Source: CAWBRT01 sp963791145 (GTDB lineage Bacteria > Acidobacteriota > Terriglobia > Terriglobales > Acidobacteriaceae). From it: a DNA stretch of 64,000 bases. Position 1 is the stretch's first letter. Every line of letters begins with the position of its first letter. The DNA is taken from NCBI GenBank assembly GCA_963791145.1, contig CAWBRT010000006.1:62001-126000 (forward strand). The letters are read 5' to 3'. The notes under the pieces are model-generated. The model saw only the letters and a program-made list of their open reading frames with translations, did no database searches and had not been told where the DNA came from. A program made the translations under genes and the position numbers. Of this stretch, positions 34,093 through 45,527 are shown piece by piece.

Positions 34093-35922
34093 GTGAACCT
34101 GGCCGGAAAACGCGTCGTTCCCAAAGGCGGTCCGACAAGCCCCGTCCGCCGGAAGTACTGGTCGTCGCTGCGGCGGATGCTGACCGGAGCGCCCCTGCTG
34201 ACGCAGCGCGAAGAGCAGTTCTTTCTGGTGCTGGCCATCGTCATCGGAACGGCTGCCGGCCTGGTGATTGTTCTTTTTCAGGTGGCCATCAACGCCTTGC
34301 GCTGGCTGCTGCTGGGCAGCAGTTTGTATCCTTCGGCTTGGCGCACGGTGGCCGCTCCGGCGCTGGCCGGACTGCTGCTGGCTCTATTGGTCGCCAGGTT
34401 TTTCCCCCGCGCTCGCGGCAGCGGAGTAAACCAGACCAAGGGCGCGCTTTACATCTACGACGGTTACATCGGCGGCGGCAGCACTATAGGCAAATTCCTG
34501 ACCAGCGCGTTAGCCATCGGCAGCGGGCAGTCGCTCGGGCCTGAGGACCCGGCGCTGCAGGTGGGCGCCGGCATCGCCTCGTATATAGGGCAGCGCTTGC
34601 AGCTCTCGCGGGAACGGCTGCGCATGCTGGTACCGGTCGGCGCCGCCGCCGGTCTGGCCGCCGCCCTCAACGCTCCCATAACCGCGGTGCTGTTCGTGAT
34701 CGAAGAAGTAATCGGCCGCTGGACGGCGGGCGTGTTGGGCGCGATCGTCTTGTCTGCCATCTCCGGAGCGGTCGTCGAACGCTGGTTCCTCGGGCAACAG
34801 CCGCTGTTTCGCATCCCCGAGTACCGCCTTGCCCACCCCAGCGAACTTCTGGCTTATGCTGCGCTCGGCATCTTTGGCGGCTTCGCTTCGCTGCTATTCG
34901 TCAAGTGCCTGGCCTGGATTCGTCCGCGCCTGCAGCGTCTGCCTTCCTGGACGCAGTACCTGCAGCCGGCGGGCGCGGGCCTGCTGATCGGCTTGATCGG
35001 AATCCGTTTTCCGCAAGTGATGGGTGCCGGCTACGCTTACATGGATCAGGCCATGCACGCCAGCTTCACCTGGCAGGTGCTGGCCATTCTGGCGGCGTTA
35101 AAGATCCTGACCACCGGCCTGTCCTTCGCCAGCGGCACGCCGGGAGGCCTGTTCGCTCCCACGCTGTTCATCGGAGCCATGCTGGGCGGGGCCGTGGGCG
35201 AGCTGGAGCACACTTTCTTTCCCGACCTCTCGATCCCCGTCGGCGCCTACGCGCTGGTCGGCATGGGAACGCTCTTCGCTGGAATCCTGCGCGCCCCGAT
35301 GACGTCGGTATTCCTGACCCTGGAGGTGAGCGGCAACTACTCCATCATTCTTCCGGTAATCATCTCCAACACGGTGGCCTACCTGATCTCGCGGACCTTG
35401 CAGCCCATACCGATCTTCAACCTGCTGTCGCGGCAGGACGGGCTCGATTTGCCCTCGCAGGAAGAAGAGCGCGAGATCGTGATTCTGCACGTCGAGGACG
35501 CCATGCGGCCCTACATCGGCGCCGTGCTCCACGCCTCCGATACCATCAAGCATGCTTTGGAAGAAGTCCAGGAGAGCGGGCGCGACTTCCTTCTGGTGCG
35601 CATGCACCGGGGACGATGGGCGGGAATCTCGCGTCAGGACCTGCTGCAGTTGCAGTCCGACTCTTCTACGGTAGGCGACGCTGCCTTGGCCAATCGTGCC
35701 TATGAATCACTGGGCGCGCACGTGAATATACACATGCCGGGGCTCTACCCGGACCAGTCGCTGGAAACCGCTCTGCGGCAGATCGGCGACCGTCCCTTCC
35801 TGCCCGTGGTGCATCGCGCCAATCCCGGAATGCTGATGGGAATCATCTCCGTCGCCGACATGATCGCCGCTTACCGCAAGGCCGGAGTCGAGCATCCCTA
35901 CCACGAACTGCAAGCGCGCTGA
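34093..35922 (+). CDS. ClC-family chloride channel/antiporter with CBS domains
   Basis: The 609-residue membrane protein has the ClC selectivity-filter segments in order. The first, normally GSGIPE, reads GSGVNQTKG. The second, normally GxEGP, reads GPEDPALQVGAGI and keeps the gating glutamate position. The third is GGLFAPTLFIGA. About ten to twelve hydrophobic helices are visible. The C-terminal 140 residues contain a pair of CBS-like repeats (VEDAMRPYIGAVLHASDTIKHA and LPVVHRANPGMLMGIISVADMI) that usually bind adenine nucleotides. It moves chloride, possibly in exchange for protons. The GTG start directly abuts the stop of the TPR gene. Confidence 0.9.
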   Translation: MNLAGKRVVPKGGPTSPVRRKYWSSLRRMLTGAPLLTQREEQFFLVLAIVIGTAAGLVIVLFQVAINALRWLLLGSSLYPSAWRTVAAPALAGLLLALLVARFFPRARGSGVNQTKGALYIYDGYIGGGSTIGKFLTSALAIGSGQSLGPEDPALQVGAGIASYIGQRLQLSRERLRMLVPVGAAAGLAAALNAPITAVLFVIEEVIGRWTAGVLGAIVLSAISGAVVERWFLGQQPLFRIPEYRLAHPSELLAYAALGIFGGFASLLFVKCLAWIRPRLQRLPSWTQYLQPAGAGLLIGLIGIRFPQVMGAGYAYMDQAMHASFTWQVLAILAALKILTTGLSFASGTPGGLFAPTLFIGAMLGGAVGELEHTFFPDLSIPVGAYALVGMGTLFAGILRAPMTSVFLTLEVSGNYSIILPVIISNTVAYLISRTLQPIPIFNLLSRQDGLDLPSQEEEREIVILHVEDAMRPYIGAVLHASDTIKHALEEVQESGRDFLLVRMHRGRWAGISRQDLLQLQSDSSTVGDAALANRAYESLGAHVNIHMPGLYPDQSLETALRQIGDRPFLPVVHRANPGMLMGIISVADMIAAYRKAGVEHPYHELQAR

Positions 35923-35937
35923 TCCCCCACGTGTCTT

Positions 35938-35976
35938 GGAAACTTGAAACTTGAAACTCGAAACTTGAAACTGCGG
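35938..35976. repeat. CTTGAAACTCGAAACTTGAAAC array (single arm)
   Basis: An 8-bp-period array starting about 15 bases after the ClC stop codon and ending just before the stop of the convergent gene at 35980. The same sequence occurs in the right arm at 59777. Confidence 0.65.
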
Positions 35977-35979
35977 TTC

Positions 35980-36489
35980 TCACTCCCGCGCCTTTAGCTT
36001 CAGCGATTCCAGCACCTCCACGCCGCTTCGAGCCTCGTGGCCGGTGAATGGCCCGGCGATGTTGCAGGTCGCCATCAGAAGCGTTTTGCCGTTACTCAGA
36101 AACATCACCTGCCAGCTGTCGCCCTCGGCGTCGCGATAGCGGGCGCCGGCCTTCTGCCGGCTGCCTTTCTCGACCTTGGTGCGGCCGTTGCGCGGCGCCG
36201 TCTCCAGGAAGCTGGCCAGAAAATCGCGCGCATCCGGCGGGCCGGCGGCGCGGTCGTGCTTGAAAGCGGTGACGATCACCGAGGCGGCCTTGGAAGGCGC
36301 TTCGATCTCCAGGTCATCGTTGGTCTGGCGCAGCGTCCAGAACGGCGGCACGGCAATGCTGACGTGCCCGCGTGGAACCGTGTAGATGCCGGGCTTGGAA
36401 TGCTTGCGAGCAGAGCGCGGTTTCTGGCTCCTGGCTTGAGTGTTGGATTTGGCGGAAATTTTTCTTGATTTTTTGCGGGCAGGTGACAT
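35980..36489 (-). CDS. Hypothetical basic protein, 169 residues
   Basis: I do not recognise the family. The first 33 residues are extremely Lys/Arg/Ser-rich (SPARKKSRKISAKSNTQARS and following), like a nucleic-acid-binding or disordered tail. The remainder looks like one small alpha/beta domain (GHVSIAVPPFWTLRQTNDDL, then WQVMFLSNGKTLLMATCNIAG) reminiscent of PsbP/DUF1795-type folds. No signal peptide is seen. It follows the YyaL-like gene on the same strand after 37 bases and may be co-transcribed with it. Confidence 0.68.
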   Translation of the reverse strand: MSPARKKSRKISAKSNTQARSQKPRSARKHSKPGIYTVPRGHVSIAVPPFWTLRQTNDDLEIEAPSKAASVIVTAFKHDRAAGPPDARDFLASFLETAPRNGRTKVEKGSRQKAGARYRDAEGDSWQVMFLSNGKTLLMATCNIAGPFTGHEARSGVEVLESLKLKARE

Positions 36490-36526
36490 GAGTCCTTCCT
36501 TATTGCCGTTCTATCCGGCGGGCGCC

Positions 36527-38702
36527 TTACCTGGGGTCCAGCCGGATGGAGGCCTGAATCAGCTTCGTCAGCTTCTCCGGATCGCTCACCGGAGGCTGGC
36601 AGGCAGAGCCGCTGCAAACGACCGCGACGGCGTTGCCCTCGCCGATCCCGGGTAGATTCGGTATTGAGTCTCTCAGCGCCGGCGGCAGATAACCGGCGAC
36701 GGCGGCGGCATCGCGCACGTGAATCACGCTCTTGTTGGCCGCATACGGTTTCACCGCCGCGGCCTCCAGCGCGTCTCCCATCGGGCCCGTGCCGACGACC
36801 ACGACCTGAGTGTAGGGGCGGGCCAGCCAGATCGCGGCCAGTCCGTAGGTGCCGGCGTAGATGCCGAACTGCTCGGCGATGCCGGCGAAGATCTCCAGCG
36901 TTTTTTGCGCTATCTCGCGATAGCGTTGTTCGTTAGTAAGCGAGTACAGCCGCAGCAGGGCGATCGCTGCCGCCGGAATCTCCCGCCGGCGTGGGCGAAT
37001 CCTGAAACGGTTTGCGTTGGGCAGCGAGCGCGCCCATGGCGGCCTGGCCGTCGCGAGCCGTCTCGGTGTCGAAGAAGCCGCCGCCCTCCGCGTCGTGGAA
37101 GCGCGTAATCATGCTGTCGGCGATGGCTTTGCCGAAGCGGAAATAAGTGAGATCGGCGGTGCTTTCGTAGGCGTCCAGGCAGGCCAGCACGGTAAAGGCG
37201 TAGTCGTCCAGCAGGCCCGGAAGGTCGCGCTTTCTGCTGCCGTCGGCATAAGCGAGAACGTGCAATAAGCCGCGCTGAGGTGACCACGCTTCGCTCAAGA
37301 TGCGATCCAGCGAGCGCAAGGCGAAATGCTGCGCCTGTTCCAGAAACTCGCTTGTCGCACTTTCGCCATTCGCTGAATCGCCCAGCGCGCGGGCCGCTTG
37401 CAGGTAGGCGGAGATCGCCAGGGAATTCCAGTTCACGTACACAGTCTTATCGACATACGGGATCGGCCGCCGCAACCGCTCCGCATACATTTTCTGCCTG
37501 GCCGAGGCGATGAGTCGCTCGACCTCCGCGCGCGGCCGTCCGGTGCGCGAAGCGATTTCCCCGGCGGGCACTTGGACGCAGAGAGTGTTCTTGGCGTGGT
37601 TATGGTGCATCTGCCCGACTTCGCCGATATCGAAGTGCGCGCAAGCGATCTCAAATTCCTCGTCGTCGAGCACGGCGCGGGCCTCTTGGCGCGTCCAGGT
37701 GAAGTGATCGCCGTCGTCGTCCAAATTAATGTCGGCATCCTGCGAGGCGTAGAAGCCTCCGCGCTCGCGGTCGCTGAGCCACTCGTCCATCCAGCCGATG
37801 ATGCCGCGCGCCACCGCCGCGAAGAACGGGTTGCCGGTCGCCTGGTATCCGTGAACGTAGTTCTTCAGCAGCTCGGAGTTGTCGTAGGACATCTTCTCGA
37901 AGTGCGGCACGCGCCAGTGGTCGTCCACCGAGTAGCGATGGAATCCGCCGGCAAGCTGGTCGTAGACGCCGCCCAGCGCCATCTTCTCCAGCGTGCGGGT
38001 CGCCAGCGTGCCGGCCTGTTCTTCTCCCGTGCGCGCGTACCAGTCGATCAGCACGTCGAGCACAGGCGGATGAGGAAACTTGGGAGCCGCTCCGAAGCCG
38101 CCGTTTTCGCGGTCAAAAGACGATATCCCGGCTTGTACCATCTGCTCGATGATGCGCGGCGAAAACGCCGCCGTGCGGCCCAGCAGTCCCTCGGCATGAC
38201 CGAGAGCGTGCATCAGCTTGCCGGCCTCTTCCTCAACGTCCGTGCGTCGCTCGCGAAAGGCATCGGCTATGGCCAGCAGGACCTTGCGAAAGCTGGGCCG
38301 CCCCATCATGTCCTGCGGCGGAAAATAGGTGCCGCCGTAGAACGGTTTGCCTTCCGGCGTGAGGAACGCCGTGAGCGGCCACCCGCCCTGGCCGCTGAGG
38401 GCGGCCACCGCGGTCTGATAGCGCGAATCGACGTCCGGACGCTCGTCGCGGTCGACCTTGATCGGGATGAACCGCGTGTTGATGATCTCGGCGATCTCGG
38501 GCGAGTCGTAGGATTCCCGGTCCATTACGTGGCACCAGTGGCACCACACCGCGCCGATATCCAGCAGGATGGGCTTGTTCTCGCGCGCGGCTGCGGCAAA
38601 GGCTTCGTCGTCCCACTCGCGCCAGCGTACCGGCTGGTGCATCGCCGAACGGAGGTAAGGAGAAGAGGACTGCGCCAGCGCATTCTGCTCGGTCGTGCTC
38701 AT
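36527..38702 (-). CDS. YyaL/SSP411-like thioredoxin-fold protein (DUF255), interrupted by one indel
   Basis: A roughly 725-residue cytoplasmic protein with an N-terminal thioredoxin-like domain (DUF255) and a C-terminal (alpha/alpha)6 barrel resembling N-acylglucosamine epimerases. Seen are SSPYLRSAMHQPVRWREW, DIGAVWCHWCHVM (CxxC-type site WCHWC), VDRDERPDVD, GQGGWPLTAFLTPEGKPFYGGTYFPP, FHRYSVDDHWRVPHFEKM and QDADIN. Function is not established; bacterial homologues may be redox-linked sugar enzymes. One extra base near 36978 ends the first frame after DSPTPAGDS; the remaining C-terminal part (to 36527) continues in the next frame. The ATG at 38702 has GGGGAGG eight bases upstream and is preferred over the in-frame GTG at 38711. 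Confidence 0.87.
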
Positions 38703-38923
38703 GCTTGCCACCTCCCCGACGCGGCGAGAGACAAGACCGTCGAGGACCCCGGAATAAGTGTAACGCTTCCAGCGGCCTTCGGGGGTTCTCGAGGTGAAGA
38801 GAACACAATGGTGAGGGCCAGCACTACTCAGGGCTAGATTAAGACCAACAAGGAAACTGCCGAGAAGGAGATTATTCGCCAGCGGAGTTCGAAGGCGGAG
38901 CTAATCTGGGCCCATTCGTGAAC

Positions 38924-39355
38924 TCAGCGCGGTTGCGATGGTACGAGAGCTTTTCCGGCGATACGCTTCGCGACCTCTCCAGCGCCCTCCGAACTCAGCT
39001 GTCGCATCTCGACAACCATTGAGTTATCTTCCACCAGTAGCCGGTGATTCGCCAGTGGTATAGGCTCGACTTGCACAATCCACTGATCGATAACGTCCTT
39101 CTCGCCTGATTTCGTCCAATGCTCCTGGATAAAAATGAGAGCCAGGTGTTCGTAGTCATCGGCAAGCTTTGCTACCGCGTATTGGCGAAATTCTCCGTCC
39201 AGGAACTCCAAATATCTGCCCTCGACGGAATTTTTGCCGGCGATCAGTATTTGTTCAACAACACCGTAGTACTCCTCCGCCATGGCTGCGGTGGAAGCCA
39301 GCAGGCTGGCGACACAAAGCGCGATTATCAGTTTGCCCTTTAGCGTTCTTCTCAT
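38924..39355 (-). CDS. Secreted hypothetical protein, 143 residues
   Basis: A signal peptide is clear (RRTLKGKLIIALCVASLLAS, cleavage after AMA). The mature part of about 120 residues (YYGVVEQILIAGKNSVEGRY, IFIQEHWTKSGEKDVIDQWI, then VEMRQLSSEGAGEVAKR) has no family I recognise. It is probably periplasmic. The ATG at 39355 is chosen so that the signal peptide is N-terminal; the longer frame adds 12 residues. Base composition is less GC-rich than neighbouring housekeeping genes. It stands alone between the YyaL-like gene and a GTGCCCCA hairpin. Confidence 0.7.
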   Translation of the reverse strand: MRRTLKGKLIIALCVASLLASTAAMAEEYYGVVEQILIAGKNSVEGRYLEFLDGEFRQYAVAKLADDYEHLALIFIQEHWTKSGEKDVIDQWIVQVEPIPLANHRLLVEDNSMVVEMRQLSSEGAGEVAKRIAGKALVPSQPR

Positions 39356-39538
39356 AAATACAAGCTTCCCAGCCTGATCAATGTTGCTCACAGGAACAGC
39401 GATGTTCGGATTGCCGTGTCTCAGGCCTGAACCTCGCTACTTTCGATGCACTTGGGTTTAGACAGGTTGGTAGTGCGCGGCGCTTGTCGATCTACTGTCA
39501 ATTTTCCGAAGTATCATTCTGAGTGAGCGTAGCGAGCA

Positions 39539-39577
39539 GGTGCCCCACGTTCGCCCGTTGTTGGCTAACGTGGGGTA
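39539..39577. repeat. GTGCCCCA hairpin family, copy 2
   Basis: CCCCACGTTCGCC pairs with GGCTAACGTGGGG, followed by TAGTTTTT, which could let it act as a weak terminator. The same TAGTT tail follows copies at 40795 and 58852. Confidence 0.75.
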
Positions 39578-39629
39578 GTTTTTGGCTGTAAGCAGGCGCC
39601 CGATATTAACAAAGCTGAAGTCTGTTCCT

Positions 39630-40628
39630 TCATCCTCGCAGCAGCCCGCGCGCGATCCGCATGTAGAGCTCGACGGCCTCCCACAGTTCGCTCTTTTCCA
39701 GATACTCGCCGTCAGTGTGTGCCGCCAGGATCGATCCCGGTCCCAGCAACACCGGCTCTCCCCAATTCGAGAGCCAGGGAATATCGGTAGTGAACGAAGC
39801 CGTCATCGTCGGAATCCCCGGGACCATGCGAAAGCGCATATAAGGAATGTCCAGCACGAAGTCGACCTGTGCGCGATTGCCTACGGCCTCCACGATCTCT
39901 TTCCGCAGCGCCTGCGAGGGCGCCACCAGCCGGTAGAGCAGTTGCGCTTTAGCGAAGTCGGGTATGACGTTAGTGGCCCGGCCGCCCTCGATGATGCCGA
40001 TGTTCATGGTGCTTGGGCCGGCATCAGGATTGGTGGGCAGGGCCATCGCGCGCAGCGCCTGCAGGGCATCGAGCAGTTTTTCGATGGCCGGCTCGCCCAG
40101 TTCGGGATAAGCGGAGTGCGCCGCCTTGCCCCTGGCGGTCACCTCGACGCGCAGCGCGCCCTTGGCGGCCAGGGCTATATGGTTTCCGGTCGGCTCGCCA
40201 TTGATCAGGAAGCGCGAGCCGCACGGGTTCTCGTTCGCTACCTTGGCGCCGAGCGAATCGCGCTCCTCGCCCACCACGAACAGCAGGCCCGCCGCGATGC
40301 CTTCCTGGCGCAGGCGCACAGCCGCTGCCGTCTGGGCGGCGATGATCCCCTTGGCGTCGCAGGCTCCGCGCCCGTAGATGCGGGTATCGTCCTCGCGCGA
40401 GGGGATGAACGGAGGCACGCAGTCGATGTGCGTCGAGAACACCGCCTCCGGCCGCGGGCGCTCCGGCCAATGCGCGAAGAGGTTGAAGCGTTTGCCCTCG
40501 ACGGGCGTGCGCTCAACCGCCAGCCCGGCCTTCGCCAGGTAGTCGGCTAGAAACTCCGCGACGGCAGACTCGTTTCCGGTAGTGCTTTCGATGTCTACCA
40601 ACTGCCGGGTCAGCGCAACCGCATCCAT
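39630..40628 (-). CDS. M20 family metallopeptidase / deacylase (ArgE-DapE-LysK type)
   Basis: The 332-residue protein is a di-zinc M20 amidohydrolase. Metal and catalytic residues are visible in order: FSTHIDCVPP (His, Asp), YGRGACDAKG (bridging Asp), VVGEERDSLG (Glu pair), INGEPTGN (Glu), KAAHSAYPELG in the lid domain and AAHTDGEYLE (last His). It removes an acyl or aminoacyl group from an amino acid or dipeptide; ArgE, DapE and LysK activities cannot be told apart by eye. The start is the ATG at 40628 (MDAVALTRQLVDIES), where family homology begins; the longer upstream frame is rejected. Confidence 0.9.
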   Translation of the reverse strand: MDAVALTRQLVDIESTTGNESAVAEFLADYLAKAGLAVERTPVEGKRFNLFAHWPERPRPEAVFSTHIDCVPPFIPSREDDTRIYGRGACDAKGIIAAQTAAAVRLRQEGIAAGLLFVVGEERDSLGAKVANENPCGSRFLINGEPTGNHIALAAKGALRVEVTARGKAAHSAYPELGEPAIEKLLDALQALRAMALPTNPDAGPSTMNIGIIEGGRATNVIPDFAKAQLLYRLVAPSQALRKEIVEAVGNRAQVDFVLDIPYMRFRMVPGIPTMTASFTTDIPWLSNWGEPVLLGPGSILAAHTDGEYLEKSELWEAVELYMRIARGLLRG

Positions 40629-40726
40629 GCCCGAGAGGATAGCACGTAGCGGGGCCAATGTGCCTCGCCGGCGGCGCCACCCAGTCCTAGCGTGCGAAGG
40701 CCCAGTCGCCCTCGATGCGGGTCTCC

Positions 40727-40754
40727 AGCAAGCCTGAATTCGGGCTTGCTGGGG
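40727..40754. repeat. CCAGCAAGCC hairpin
   Basis: CCAGCAAGCC and GGCTTGCTGG flank an eight-base centre, TGAATTCG, forming a 10-bp stem. A second small hairpin (GGCGTGC-AA-GCACGCC) and GTGCCCCA copy 3 follow within 80 bases. Confidence 0.7.
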
Positions 40755-40794
40755 TGCCTGGGCGGGCGTGCAAGCACGCCTATCCTTAACTGCA

Positions 40795-40833
40795 GGTGCC
40801 CCATTCAAGCCATCTGTTGGCTTGAGTGGGGTA
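40795..40833. repeat. GTGCCCCA hairpin family, copy 3
   Basis: CCCCATTCAAGCCA pairs with TGGCTTGAGTGGGG (one G-T wobble). The inner stem differs completely from copies 1, 4, 5 and 6 yet still pairs. Confidence 0.78.
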
Positions 40834-41085
40834 GTTACAAGTTGAACTGTGGACTTGCCGACTGGCCCAGAATGCCCCACTCAATGAAAAGCGCGTTGAG
40901 TGAGCCACCCGGAGTCACTCGTAAGTTCAAAGGCGGCCCATGGCTCTTCTCATTGCTTTGCAGCACGATGCCTCTGCAGCCATCAGCCATAGGATTAGCG
41001 TTGCAAAATGGACTTGGATTTCGATTGATTGCGGTATATCGTCTACTAACGCTTTTGTAATTGCCCAAACTAGGTGAGGTGGGTC
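40834..41085. other. Upstream region of the seven-helix protein gene
   Basis: About 250 bases of lower GC content between hairpin copy 3 and the gene at 41086. No gene is seen; it presumably holds the promoter. Confidence 0.45.
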
Positions 41086-42405
41086 ATGGAGAAACAGGCC
41101 ACCCTAGACCAAGAAGCCGACGTATCGCCGGAAGCTGCTCCCTCAAAAGAGCGTGAGCAACAGAAGAAGGATACCCACAAATCTGCACCACAACCACCCG
41201 GTGAGCTGAAGGAATCATTGTCCCATGCATCGAGCTGGTTCTTTGTAGCTGTGGGATTCGCATATGCGACGGGATTTATTATCGTTTCTAGCTATCTCGG
41301 CAGTTTTGGCGTGCAGGACGCAACTGGCGAGATTCTGCGGATAAAGTACCTTCAGATTGGCTTCTATTTTCTTTTCTTCTTCGGATCACTTGTGCTTCTC
41401 AGCTTGGTTACTTTAAGAGCAGTAATTCACTACAGGACTGCGCTGCGATCCAAAGTGGAGAAGAAAAACCTAGGCTTGATGCGGATGATGTCTCTGCTGC
41501 TACCCGTCTGGATAGTCTTTCTTTTTGTGATTTACCTAGTGGTAGGCTTCGCTGACCCACATGAAACTGGGCGACAGAGTCTGCCATACGTAGCCTTGCT
41601 TGTCGCTACTAGTGCAATGGGGTGCGCCGCTGTTTATGGACTCGACAAAGCTCTAAGGGTTAAACTCGATAGACACGACCGGTACTTCTTGGGGATTACC
41701 TGGATTGCCTATTTGCTCTTGCTCATATCTGTACTATGGATTAGCTACTGGGTAATTGAGCCCCTAAGAACAAAGCTCTTGGAGTTTGTCTTATTGCAGT
41801 GGCCGATTATTTTTATCCTTATTGTATATCTGGCGGTACTTGGTTGGATCGGCTATAGAGCCGTTATCCCACGGCCCGAAATGAAACTCGACGAACACAA
41901 ACAGAATATGTGGTTACGAGTATCCATCGCTCTGCCGATTTACTATTTATGCGTGCTGAGCTTTGCGTATGGTGTCTATCCTTTCCTTTCCGTATCTAAG
42001 GCAGGGGGGTACTATGCCGGTTCAGAATTGGTGAAGCTGACTATTCGACCCTCCAACGCTGGACAGAGTGATGATCCTATTCAGCCTGCTGGCAGCGGGG
42101 CGCGTGCTGGTTCCCGACAGAACAACAAGACTAAACAGGGACAGCAGGTGGGACGTCCTCCCAATATGCCGCCCGAAATAATGGATCCTGAAAAACAGTG
42201 GGTGCTTATCGAGGAAAACTCACGCTCTATATTTGTCGCAGATTCAAATGACCCGAAGGATCCGCCTCCTGGCCATCCGAGGGGAGTGAAATGCTGGACT
42301 GATTTCGCGTGCAGACCCCGGGTGTTTGAAATTTCCATGCGAAACGTTGTTCGAATTGAGCATCTCCCGCGAGATAAAGGGAAAGACAAAGAAAGACAGA
42401 AATAG
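41086..42405 (+). CDS. Seven-transmembrane-helix protein of unknown function with soluble C-terminal domain
   Basis: I do not recognise the family. The 439-residue protein has a charged N-terminal tail (about 48 residues, Lys/Glu/Pro-rich) and seven hydrophobic segments at about residues 51-71, 88-112, 137-155, 167-187, 203-224, 239-258 and 280-301. A soluble tail of about 130 residues follows, containing a Gln/Asn/Pro-rich linker and the ordered-looking stretches WVLIEENSRSIFVADS and VFEISMRNVVRIEHLP. Codon usage and GC content are clearly lower than in the neighbours, consistent with horizontal acquisition. GTGAGG lies just before the ATG. It is alone, convergent with the pyrophosphatase gene. 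Confidence 0.72.
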   Translation: MEKQATLDQEADVSPEAAPSKEREQQKKDTHKSAPQPPGELKESLSHASSWFFVAVGFAYATGFIIVSSYLGSFGVQDATGEILRIKYLQIGFYFLFFFGSLVLLSLVTLRAVIHYRTALRSKVEKKNLGLMRMMSLLLPVWIVFLFVIYLVVGFADPHETGRQSLPYVALLVATSAMGCAAVYGLDKALRVKLDRHDRYFLGITWIAYLLLLISVLWISYWVIEPLRTKLLEFVLLQWPIIFILIVYLAVLGWIGYRAVIPRPEMKLDEHKQNMWLRVSIALPIYYLCVLSFAYGVYPFLSVSKAGGYYAGSELVKLTIRPSNAGQSDDPIQPAGSGARAGSRQNNKTKQGQQVGRPPNMPPEIMDPEKQWVLIEENSRSIFVADSNDPKDPPPGHPRGVKCWTDFACRPRVFEISMRNVVRIEHLPRDKGKDKERQK

Positions 42406-42512
42406 GACGATCTGCTGCGTTTCGAAGGCCGGTGTAGCCTGACCTTGTACACCAATCCGCCCCGCGCTGAATACCTCACTGCAAGGATGCGTACCACGGA
42501 AGTTCCGTCCCT

Positions 42513-42544
42513 GCAAAAAAACGCCACCCTCGCGGATGGCGTTT
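42513..42544 (-). terminator. Terminator of the membrane pyrophosphatase gene
   Basis: On the minus strand AAACGCCA and TGGCGTTT form an 8-bp stem with a 10-base loop, followed by a run of T (plus-strand A-run at 42515-42521). It lies 20 bases after the stop codon and may also act weakly for the convergent gene. Confidence 0.85.
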
Positions 42545-42563
42545 CAAAACAAATAATCGGGAC

Positions 42564-45107
<2,544 letters not shown>

Positions 45108-45480
45108 AATTCCTCCGAACATAAAAGAATTCTTGGCGGATTTCGGTCGGGACGAAGCCGAACCGAGCCACATCTCCCGGAACAAAGACACCACCCTCGC
45201 CGCATCGCGAGGCATACTGCTGGCGCCAGTTACCGGATACCCGGGACGCGCTTCCACATCACGAAGATACGAGGTTTGGCCGCGTTGGGCCCGCAAGGCC
45301 GCCTCCCGGCACCATGCGGCTACACACAAGAAGGCGAGCACTTTATAGCACGCGCAGCAGCTCAGGTCAACGATCGAGCCGCTAACTTGTTAGATTCATT
45401 TTTCCCTGGAGCAGTTGCAAGAGAGCTGCCGCATTCGCTCCAGATCAGCAGATGGCCCCAGAGATCCCATCTAAATAGGA
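45108..45480. other. Intergenic region upstream of hppA
   Basis: About 370 bases upstream of hppA. Other than the ribosome-binding site next to hppA I see no gene or repeat until the hairpin at 45481. Confidence 0.45.
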
Positions 45481-45516
45481 GGTGCCCCACATCTGCCGGC
45501 TGTTGGCAGATGTGGG
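45481..45516. repeat. GTGCCCCA hairpin family, copy 4
   Basis: CCCACATCTGCC pairs with GGCAGATGTGGG. It lies 11 bases after the stop of the minus-strand beta-propeller gene and is a direct repeat of copy 5 at 46957, including the trailing GGAAGAAGG. Confidence 0.8.
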
Positions 45517-45527
45517 AAGAAGGGCCA

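Noticed and set aside
37398..38837. A 479-codon plus-strand frame opposite the YyaL-like gene
   Set aside because: Composition is shadow-like (Arg/Gly/His-rich), and the minus strand carries the full thioredoxin-fold signature.
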